A DNA stretch of 7,556 nt from an uncultured Clostridium sp. (GTDB lineage: Bacteria > Bacillota > Clostridia > Lachnospirales > Lachnospiraceae): NCBI GenBank assembly GCA_900551225.1, contig URUZ01000307.1:1-7556 (forward strand), written 5' to 3'. This document shows, piece after piece, positions 1 through 5,737 of this stretch. Positions within the stretch are counted from its first letter, which is position 1. Each line of letters opens with the position of its first letter. The translations under genes were made by a program, and so were the position numbers. The notes beneath the pieces were generated by a model that searched no databases, was not told the DNA's origin, and saw only the letters and a list, made by a program, of their open reading frames with translations.

Positions 1-157
1 GGCTCCGGCAGTGCAAAATGAGGGGACGAACGAATGCCTCAAAGCATGAGTTCGAGCGGATTACTTTGCGCCGTAACCCGTCCCCGAGCCTCCCCGCCCG
101 CAGCTCCTGGCTCTCACGGACGGATGCATCTTATCCCGCCCGTGTACCCATCCGCGC
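1..157. other. GC-rich non-coding tail with nested base pairing, downstream of the NhaC-family gene
   Basis: I see no convincing gene here. The segment has strong pairing potential read as plus-strand RNA. GGCTC (1-5) can pair with GAGCC (86-90), and GGGGACG (22-28) with CGTCCCC (79-85). Inside these, CGAAC-GA-ATGC (27-37) faces GCAT-GA-GTTCG (44-54) across a six-base loop, leaving a symmetric tandem G-A mismatch. Tandem G-A pairs are stable in RNA only in this orientation; the other strand would have T-C mismatches. A weaker pair, CGGATG (121-126) with CATCCG (149-154), lies just after the stop codon of the upstream gene. No T-run follows it, so I do not call a terminator. The segment may be part of a structured RNA or a dispersed intergenic repeat extending past the window's left edge. 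Which of these it is remains inference. Confidence 0.4.
77..99 (-). other. Putative G-quadruplex motif in the 3' region of the operon
   Basis: The minus strand carries four G-tracts in a row (GGG, GGGG, GGGG, GGG) separated by loops of 1, 6 and 2 bases. This fits the usual G3+N1-7 pattern. It lies about 60 bases past the stop codon of the NhaC-family gene and would be in the 3' untranslated part of its transcript. It overlaps bases that could instead form the 22-28/79-85 stem, so the two structures would compete. Formation in the cell is not shown. Confidence 0.35.
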
Positions 158-1606
158 CTACTCCCCCATCTTCCTCACCGTAAACCCCGTCCTAGCATAA
201 ATCAGATCAATCACCGGCGTAATCCAATTCAAAAAGCAATAAGGAATAAACGCCAAAGGCGCCACCCCCAGCATCTGCGAGGCATAAATCGCATTAGAAT
301 TCCACGGAATCAGCACCGCCCCAAAGGTCCCCGCATCCTCCAGCGTCCGCGACAGATTCTCCGGTGCAATCCGGTTCTGTGCAAAGATATCCTTCATCAG
401 CGTAGCCGTCACAATAGATGCAAAGAGCATAGAAGAACCAATCGCATTCGTAATATACGTCAGCACCGCCGTACAAGCAATGATCTTAAATGTAGAATTG
501 CCGCATTTCTTAATCAGAGGATTCACCAGCGTACTCAGCACCCCCGTCTTATCCAGCATCCCCGAGATACACAATGCCAGAAAAATAGCCAGGAACGCGC
601 TCATCATGCTCATAATCCCGCCCCTGTTCAGAAGGATGTCCACAAAGTCACTGCCCGTATCAATGGCAAAACCGTTCACCATGTAGTCCAGCAGCGCCTT
701 TAATGCCACCTGCTGATGCCCCACAGCCACAACCATACCCGCAATGGTCCCGATCATCAGCGCAATAATAGAGGGTGCGTTGGCCACCAGCAGCACCAGC
801 ACAATCAGGATCGGCATAAACTCAATAAATGAAAACTGGTAAAACTGTGCAAATGTCCCCATGATCTCATTTGCCGTGGTCATGTCATAGGTGCCGGAAA
901 TGTTGTTAAATCCCAAAATCACAAACAGAATTGCCGTGATAATATAGGCCGGAACCGTTGTCCATAACATGTGTCTTACATGGGTCATCACCTGGGTCCC
1001 TGATACAGAAGCCGCCAGAATGGTGCTGTCCGACAACGGGGACATCTTATCGCCGAAATACGCCCCGCAGATGATGGCTCCCGCTGTCATGGGGGAAGGG
1101 ATTCCCATGGCATTGCCGATTCCGATCAGGGCCAGGCCCACAGTTCCCAGGGTACCCCAGGAGGTCCCCGTAGCCAGGGATGTAAAAGAAGCCAGAATCA
1201 GCGCCGACAGCAGGAAGATCTTCGGCGAGATAAATTTAAGTCCAAGATAAATAATATAGGGGATTGTGCCGCTGGCAATCCACACCGCAATCATGGCTCC
1301 GATTACAATCAGCACCACATTGGGTTCAAAGGAAGCCGTGGCCATCTCCCAGGCCATTTCCTGCAGTTCTCCATACTTATACCCCAGGCGCATCAGCAGC
1401 GGGACCACGATCATCCAGGAGAGCAGAAACATCAGCTCCAGCGGGGCGTCGAACAGTATCAGCCCCAGCGCAACAAACCCGAATACACATCCCGTAACCA
1501 ATGCGGCATATCCAATGGATACCGGATACTTAAAATTCTTTGACAGAAGCTTTTCTCCATCCGTCATTTCCTCTGCCTCAGAAATTCTGATATCTCTTTC
1601 GTCCAT
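158..1606 (-). CDS. NhaC-family Na+/H+ antiporter or related Na+-coupled transporter
   Basis: This is a 482-residue polytopic membrane protein, the usual size for the NhaC family, with roughly a dozen hydrophobic segments between about residues 28 and 470. Family signatures are clear: TGTSWGT (147-153), the conserved GDKMSPLSDST loop (185-195), LEDAGTF (422-428) and IPWNSNA (433-439). Classic members exchange Na+ for H+. The family also includes the malate/lactate antiporter MleN and proposed methionine (MetT) and lysine transporters, so an amino-acid or organic-acid substrate is possible. The start is supported by GAGGAG six bases upstream of ATG. It is the last gene of a three-gene operon, 60 bp after the C-S lyase gene, and a 9-bp hairpin sits just before its ribosome binding site. 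The partnership with a PLP lyase makes metabolite transport or Na+-cycle support more likely than general pH control, but that is inference. Confidence 0.9.
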   Translation of the reverse strand: MDERDIRISEAEEMTDGEKLLSKNFKYPVSIGYAALVTGCVFGFVALGLILFDAPLELMFLLSWMIVVPLLMRLGYKYGELQEMAWEMATASFEPNVVLIVIGAMIAVWIASGTIPYIIYLGLKFISPKIFLLSALILASFTSLATGTSWGTLGTVGLALIGIGNAMGIPSPMTAGAIICGAYFGDKMSPLSDSTILAASVSGTQVMTHVRHMLWTTVPAYIITAILFVILGFNNISGTYDMTTANEIMGTFAQFYQFSFIEFMPILIVLVLLVANAPSIIALMIGTIAGMVVAVGHQQVALKALLDYMVNGFAIDTGSDFVDILLNRGGIMSMMSAFLAIFLALCISGMLDKTGVLSTLVNPLIKKCGNSTFKIIACTAVLTYITNAIGSSMLFASIVTATLMKDIFAQNRIAPENLSRTLEDAGTFGAVLIPWNSNAIYASQMLGVAPLAFIPYCFLNWITPVIDLIYARTGFTVRKMGE

Positions 1607-1620
1607 TATCTTCTCCTCTG

Positions 1621-1649
1621 CCGGCAGGCGGCTCCATGAGGCCTGCCGG
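1621..1649 (-). promoter_or_regulatory. Intercistronic hairpin directly upstream of the NhaC-family ribosome binding site
   Basis: A perfect 9-bp GC-rich inverted repeat, CCGGCAGGC (1621-1629) and GCCTGCCGG (1641-1649), has an 11-base loop. In the transcript it ends two bases before the GAGGAG of the antiporter gene. No T-run follows, so it is not a normal intrinsic terminator. Similar stems between operon genes can mark RNA processing sites, protect the downstream message or tune translation. Which applies here cannot be told from sequence alone. Confidence 0.55.
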
Positions 1650-1666
1650 ACGTAAACATTATGATT

Positions 1667-2845
1667 TTATACCGGCCGTTTCCCAACCGCCTTCTTCATC
1701 CCCTCCAACGCCTTCTCCAGCACCGCGGTCTGTGTGGCCACATTCAGGCGGATAAAGCCCATGCCCGGTTTTCCGTAATTGGCACCGTTGTTCAGCTTCA
1801 CGCCCGCATCCTGGAATAAGTGCACCAGCTCAAAGGGCGTCATATTCCAGGCCCGGAAATCGATCCACAGCAGATAGCTGGCCTCAGGCTCGATCACCCT
1901 GACCTCAGGCATATTCTCCGCAATGAAGGATTTCACCAGTTCAATATTCTTCTTAAAATATGCATTCTGCTGGTCCACATAATATTCACACTGATTATAG
2001 GCAGTGATCAACGCCTCTATGCCAATATAATTGTAGTCGAAATGGTAATTGTCGTAAACCACATTGTACTGGTCACGCAGCGCTTTGTTCTTGATCACCA
2101 CATAGGCAGAGTAAAAGCAGGCCAGGTTAAAGGTCTTGCTGGGGGAGCCCATGACAATCACATTGTCCGCCACCTCCCCGGACAGGGAAAAGTAGGGAAT
2201 GTGCTTATGGGGCGCGTAAACGATATCCCCATGGATCTCATCGCTGACGATCAGGGTATTGTTCCGCTTGCAGATCTCATACATTTTCATCAGCTCGTCC
2301 CTGGTCCACACCCGGCCCACCGGGTTGGCGGGGTTGCATACCAGCAGGATTCGCACCCTGGGATCAGCGGTCTTTTTCTCCAGGTCCTCAAAGTCAATCT
2401 CATAGCGGCCTTCCTTCAGGATCAGGTCATTGCACTCCACGAAGCGCCCTGCCCCCTGGATCACCACGTTAAATGTGTTGTATACCGGCGGCTGCAGCAG
2501 GATCTTGTCACCCGGCCTGGTGTAGGCGTTCAGAATCATCCACAGCGCCCCTGTCATCAGCCCCTGTGAATGGCGCACCGCCTCCGGCTCTAAGTCCAGG
2601 TCATACCGCTTCCTGTACCACCCGCACACAGCGTCCGCAAAACGCCTCTGAGGCAGGTATCCATAGGCAAACACGCCAAAATCCACCCGCTGGCGCACTG
2701 CGTCAATGATCTCCTGAGGCGCCTTGAAATCCGTGTCCGCAACCCCAAGGGGAATATATTTCCCGCTCTCCCCCTCATAATCCCATTTAAAAGAATCAGT
2801 GTTCACCCGGTTGATGGGTTCATCAAAGTTATGTACTAAGCTCAT
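1667..2845 (-). CDS. PatB/MalY-type PLP-dependent C-S beta-lyase or aminotransferase
   Basis: This 392-residue cytosolic fold-type I PLP enzyme has the usual length and layout of the PatB/MalY (cystathionine beta-lyase-like) group. Visible motifs, in order, are VADTDF (35-40), which takes the place of the common ADMDF; CNPANPVGRVW (170-180); SDEIHGD (201-207) with the PLP-nitrogen aspartate D202; SPSKTFNLA (234-242) with Schiff-base lysine K237; and GFIRLNVA (363-370) with the carboxylate-binding arginine R366. Characterised relatives cleave the C-S bond of cystathionine, cysteine or cysteine conjugates, giving a thiol or sulfide, pyruvate and ammonia. After NLA the sequence is CFYSA, not the more usual GL-type stretch, near the active-site loop. 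The start is backed by AGAGAGGA seven bases upstream. The gene begins 19 bp after the MFS gene, so the two are co-transcribed. A plain aminotransferase role cannot be excluded. Confidence 0.9.
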   Translation of the reverse strand: MSLVHNFDEPINRVNTDSFKWDYEGESGKYIPLGVADTDFKAPQEIIDAVRQRVDFGVFAYGYLPQRRFADAVCGWYRKRYDLDLEPEAVRHSQGLMTGALWMILNAYTRPGDKILLQPPVYNTFNVVIQGAGRFVECNDLILKEGRYEIDFEDLEKKTADPRVRILLVCNPANPVGRVWTRDELMKMYEICKRNNTLIVSDEIHGDIVYAPHKHIPYFSLSGEVADNVIVMGSPSKTFNLACFYSAYVVIKNKALRDQYNVVYDNYHFDYNYIGIEALITAYNQCEYYVDQQNAYFKKNIELVKSFIAENMPEVRVIEPEASYLLWIDFRAWNMTPFELVHLFQDAGVKLNNGANYGKPGMGFIRLNVATQTAVLEKALEGMKKAVGKRPV

Positions 2846-2864
2846 TTTTACATCCTCTCTTTCA

Positions 2865-4091
2865 TTATTTTTTAATCCTTGCCTTCATGGAAGAAAGCAG
2901 GAAGCAGCAGCCGATTCCAAGCACTGCGAATACCATCATGGTCATGAAAATGTAGCGGTAACCCTGGATTCCCGGGTATGCGTCCATGAAATGGCCGTAT
3001 AAGGTGAAGATAAACAGGTCCGGCGTATTTCCCACGATGGACAGGATTCCTGCAGCCGCACCGGACATCATGATGGGGATCTTGATCTCATCTGTGGTGG
3101 CGTAGTAGGTTCCGCGGATCGTCATCATCACAGCGGCCAGCACCAGCATAATTGCGATGACAACCACGATTCCCACGGTGGAGGGCAGCACCAGGTAGAT
3201 TCCGGTCAGCACGGTCCCCAGGGCAAGGGCGATCTTCAGGAAATTAATGGAAGAGCCCATCTTGTCGGCAATGATCCCTCCGATGGGAGCCGCGATAAAG
3301 GCAATCAGGTACTGGCGCACAATATTGACCGCAACGCCGACGCTGACGGACATCCCGCAGATCTCGGTGAGGTAGGATGAAAAATAGCTCAGTCCATTAT
3401 AGAATGAATAGCCGAAGAATACAATGGCGCCGGCCACCCAGACACGGGGCATTTTAGCCACATGGAGCAGGCCGTCCATGGCCTCCCTGGCATTGACCTT
3501 GCCCTCCACGTCATTTTTCTCGATCAGGAAATAACAGGCAACTCCCATCACACACAGGGCTACTGCGTAAAACAGCATGGTGGCCCGCAGTCCCATCCTC
3601 CCCTCCCCAAAGGAGGTGAACATCCAAAGGGCGGCAAAGGAAATGATGGTTGCAAACAATCCGCGGCCGCCCTCCAGCAGGCCGAACATCCGCCCCTGTT
3701 CTTCAGCAGTTCCGATCATACGGGTGCCCTTGATCATGGCCTCCCAGAACAGCAGCGTGATGGTGATACCCATGACGGCCTGTATAATCAGCACGCTGGT
3801 AAATGAGGGGTATGAGGCCAGCCAGAAGCCGCACACGCCTGTGGAGATCAGGGATACCGGGATCAGATATTTGACGGGCACAAGGTCCGTGATCCAGCCT
3901 CCCGGCAGATAGGCGATAAACTGCGTCACCGCAAATGCTGTCATCATCAGTCCAAACTGGGTATTGGTGAACCCAAAGGCCTCCTGCATGGCCACATAGA
4001 ATACATCCCGCAGATAAGCCAGCTTGAATATGGTCCCTCCCGCCATACAGATGGCAATCAGCGTGGCCCATTGCTTAACACTCTTTTTCAT
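2865..4091 (-). CDS. Major facilitator superfamily (MFS) transporter
   Basis: This 408-residue protein has about 12 predicted transmembrane helices in two six-helix halves. They are joined by a charged cytoplasmic loop near residues 190-215 (EKNDVEGKVNAREAMDG). A motif-A-like stretch, GGWITDLVPVKYL (64-76), follows helix 2, and a related GGIIADKMG (271-279) occupies the matching place in the second half. The segment FGLLEGGRGLF (136-146) recalls organophosphate-type and YihN-like permeases, but I cannot name a substrate. The start is well supported by AAGGAG six bases upstream. It is the first gene of the operon, behind a sigma-54-type promoter. Sitting directly ahead of the C-S lyase, it is the likely importer, or product exporter, for that enzyme; this is inference. 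Confidence 0.9.
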   Translation of the reverse strand: MKKSVKQWATLIAICMAGGTIFKLAYLRDVFYVAMQEAFGFTNTQFGLMMTAFAVTQFIAYLPGGWITDLVPVKYLIPVSLISTGVCGFWLASYPSFTSVLIIQAVMGITITLLFWEAMIKGTRMIGTAEEQGRMFGLLEGGRGLFATIISFAALWMFTSFGEGRMGLRATMLFYAVALCVMGVACYFLIEKNDVEGKVNAREAMDGLLHVAKMPRVWVAGAIVFFGYSFYNGLSYFSSYLTEICGMSVSVGVAVNIVRQYLIAFIAAPIGGIIADKMGSSINFLKIALALGTVLTGIYLVLPSTVGIVVVIAIMLVLAAVMMTIRGTYYATTDEIKIPIMMSGAAAGILSIVGNTPDLFIFTLYGHFMDAYPGIQGYRYIFMTMMVFAVLGIGCCFLLSSMKARIKK

Positions 4092-4126
4092 ACTTGACTC
4101 CTTCCATTTGTTTCATTTTTCCATTG

Positions 4127-4136
4127 GTACATGTAC
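4127..4136. promoter_or_regulatory. Perfect 10-bp palindrome just after the predicted transcription start
   Basis: GTACATGTAC is fully self-complementary. It begins within a few bases of the start site predicted from the sigma-54 promoter. A site in this place could be a repressor operator. It is short, and a match of this size can arise by chance, so confidence is low. Confidence 0.25.
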
Positions 4137-4148
4137 GTTTATATATTA

Positions 4149-4165
4149 AGCAAGTTTCATGCCAA
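4149..4165 (-). promoter_or_regulatory. Sigma-54 (RpoN) -24/-12 promoter of the MFS/C-S lyase/NhaC operon
   Basis: The minus strand reads TTGGCATGAAACTTGCT. Against the consensus YTGGCACGRNNNTTGCW it differs at one position (T for the C of GGCAC). The invariant GG (4163-4162) and GC (4151-4150) are exactly ten bases apart. Transcription would start near 4138, giving a leader of about 46 bases before the MFS start codon. The same stretch can be read as a weaker sigma-70-type promoter: TTGGCA (4160-4165) and TATAAA (4138-4143) with a 16-bp spacer. The sigma-54 reading fits better and agrees with the sigma-54 activator encoded at the right edge of the window. Confidence 0.75.
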
Positions 4166-4222
4166 AAATTGAAACCATGGAATTATGGGCTTTCTTCGCC
4201 TCTGCACCCCCATGAATGCAAA

Positions 4223-4278
4223 AAGTGACAATTTTTTTGGCGCCAAATAACTTTACGCTGCCAAAAAAATTGTCACTT
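4223..4278. repeat. 19-bp perfect inverted repeat upstream of the sigma-54 promoter
   Basis: The left arm AAGTGACAATTTTTTTGGC (4223-4241) is exactly complementary to the right arm 4260-4278, across an 18-base spacer. Each arm contains a seven-base A/T tract. The repeat lies about 85-140 bp upstream of the predicted start site, a usual distance for enhancer-type activator sites. On the minus strand the right side of the stem runs into five T residues, two of them paired, so the structure could also end transcription of the MocR gene that stops at 4322. The two roles are not exclusive. Confidence 0.75.
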
Positions 4279-4315
4279 ATAATATCTTTACGCTGCCCAA
4301 AAAATTGTTACTCAT
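4246..4315. repeat. Tandem direct repeat, two 35-bp units
   Basis: Unit 4246-4280 is followed with no gap by unit 4281-4315. They match at 31 of 35 positions, differing at 4250/4285, 4263/4298, 4274/4309 and 4278/4313. Both contain CTTTACGCTGCC followed by an A-tract and ATTGT. The first unit also supplies the right arm of the 19-bp inverted repeat. As a result three copies of a CAA-A/T-tract-TTG core occur, at about 4229-4239, 4262-4272 and 4298-4307, with centres 33-36 bp apart. Candidate binders are the sigma-54 activator or the adjacent MocR protein, whose relatives (for example GabR) bind spaced direct repeats. Confidence 0.75.
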
Positions 4316-4321
4316 AAACTG

Positions 4322-5725
4322 TTATACGATAAATAAAGGCTGGATCTTTTCCTGCTCCTCTATAAAATTCTTTAATCCCTCCAGTCCCTTGATCAGCTGC
4401 TCATCATTTTCCGCAGAGCAGGTGGCAATCCTGAGGGCATTAGCCCTTCCCTTGTTCCCGCAGGTAAAACGCTCTGCGCCGAACACGCTGATTCCCCTGC
4501 GGGCCAGCTCCATCTCGCACATTCTTCCGGTACAGGATTCAGGCAGCTGCTGCCACTGGTAATAAGATACCATGCACGTACTGACTTCCGGGAAATAGGA
4601 GGCGTATATTTCATTCCTTTTGACAGCCGCCCTCTGCTTTCTCTGTATGATTTTCCTGTCCATGCCGCTTCGTATAATCTCCGCGGCTATTTCCATGTTC
4701 AGGGACGATATCTTTAAGTTCTGGCTGAATATGCCCTGCTCCATTGGTTCAATAAAACGGTCCGGGAGGTAAAGGTAGGCAATCCTCAGCCCCGGACAGA
4801 GAGGTTTCGACAGGCCGCTGACATAAATACAATGTTCCGGGGCTTCAAGGGCCAGTGGGACATAGGGCGTTTCCAGCAGTGCGGCATAATTATCATCTTC
4901 GATGGCAATCAGGTTCTGCTTTCTGACAATCTCTGCAATTGCCTTCCTGCGGGATTGGGAAAATGCGGTATTGGTGGGATTGGCCCCGGCCGGCATTATA
5001 TAAATCCCTTTGATCTTCCGCAGGGAACAGGCCTGGTCCAGCTGCTCCGCCAGCATTCCTTCATCATCATTTTCAATGGGCACAAGCTGAAGATAGAGGA
5101 GGTTTGCCAGGCTGATAAAATTGGGGTAGGTGTAGGTGTCCACTGCAATGCAGTCCCCAGCCTCAAACAAGGAGGACAGGATTGTTGCAAGTGCATTCTG
5201 GGCCCCACTTGTGATCATGGTGTTGTGTTCATCCGCCTCCAGACCCGCCCGCCTCAGCCATTGGGCAGCAGTGAGCACCTGCCCTCTGTCGCCGAGGGGA
5301 TGGGAATATTCAAACAGCTGCTCTGAAAAGGGTCTTTTCAAGATCTCTATTGTCAGATCGCGGATCGCGGCATTGGACTCGTAAAAGGGGTGGATTACCG
5401 CCAGCTCAATCCTCGGCCCGGCCTCCTTTTCCACGGTTGATGTGGGTCCGCTTGCATAGGGGGTTACAAATGTTCCCTTACCGGTAACAGCGTGGATTAA
5501 TCCCCGCAGCTCGCACAGCTTGTAGGCTTTGGTGATGGTACTCAGGTTCAGGTCCAGATAATCAGCCAGCTCACGCTGCGGGGGCAGCTTTGTGTTGGAG
5601 GGCAGTCTACCGCTTTTTATATCCTGTTCCATCATATCTGCAATACTGTAATAAATTGGAAAAACCAGTTTATTTTTGTCCGGCGTCCAGGACATGGGAT
5701 AATTTTCAAAGGAATTAATGGGCAT
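4322..5725 (-). CDS. MocR-family (GntR-HTH plus aminotransferase-like) transcriptional regulator
   Basis: This 467-residue protein has the two-part MocR layout. An N-terminal GntR winged helix-turn-helix spans about residues 22-88, with LPPQRELADYLDLNLSTITK (47-66) and the wing GKGTFV (82-87). A fold-type I aminotransferase-like domain follows from about 115 to the end. PLP-site landmarks are kept: NPTNTAF (249-255), EDDNY (276-280) and SGLSKPLCPGLRIAY (303-317) with the Schiff-base lysine K307, so the cofactor is probably bound. MocR proteins sense PLP or amino-acid ligands and usually control a neighbouring transporter or PLP-enzyme gene. The start is supported by AAAAGG eight bases upstream and by the N-terminal MPINSFENYPMSW lead-in, which I recall from clostridial relatives. 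It begins 12 bp after the L,D-transpeptidase gene and is probably read from that gene's promoter. The likely target is the downstream operon. Confidence 0.92.
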   Translation of the reverse strand: MPINSFENYPMSWTPDKNKLVFPIYYSIADMMEQDIKSGRLPSNTKLPPQRELADYLDLNLSTITKAYKLCELRGLIHAVTGKGTFVTPYASGPTSTVEKEAGPRIELAVIHPFYESNAAIRDLTIEILKRPFSEQLFEYSHPLGDRGQVLTAAQWLRRAGLEADEHNTMITSGAQNALATILSSLFEAGDCIAVDTYTYPNFISLANLLYLQLVPIENDDEGMLAEQLDQACSLRKIKGIYIMPAGANPTNTAFSQSRRKAIAEIVRKQNLIAIEDDNYAALLETPYVPLALEAPEHCIYVSGLSKPLCPGLRIAYLYLPDRFIEPMEQGIFSQNLKISSLNMEIAAEIIRSGMDRKIIQRKQRAAVKRNEIYASYFPEVSTCMVSYYQWQQLPESCTGRMCEMELARRGISVFGAERFTCGNKGRANALRIATCSAENDEQLIKGLEGLKNFIEEQEKIQPLFIV

Positions 5726-5737
5726 ACGGTTTACCTT

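Noticed and set aside
121..154. A 6-bp inverted repeat after the NhaC-family stop codon, considered as the operon terminator
   Set aside because: The loop is 22 bases, the stem is weak, and no T-run follows on the minus strand.
18..200. A 60-codon plus-strand frame over the left-edge element and the 3' end of the NhaC-family gene
   Set aside because: It has no good ribosome binding site, has low-complexity Arg/Ser/Pro content, and overlaps both the base-paired element and a real gene. If related sequences are annotated as proteins elsewhere, they probably reflect a repeated DNA element.
1820..2569. A 249-codon plus-strand open frame opposite the PatB/MalY-type gene
   Set aside because: It lies wholly inside a strongly supported enzyme gene, has no recognisable domain, and its His/Val/Ile-rich composition is what antisense reading of such a gene gives.
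3462..3912. Plus-strand frames opposite the MFS gene
   Set aside because: They are antisense shadows of a clear 12-helix transporter, with no domain, start signal or promoter of their own.
4221..4316. A CRISPR array or an insertion-sequence end
   Set aside because: There are only two direct units with no spacers between them and one inverted arm, and no cas or transposase gene is present. Position ahead of a promoter fits a regulatory site better.
4832..5384. Plus-strand frames opposite the MocR gene
   Set aside because: They are shadows of a gene with intact helix-turn-helix and PLP-site motifs, and they show no protein features.
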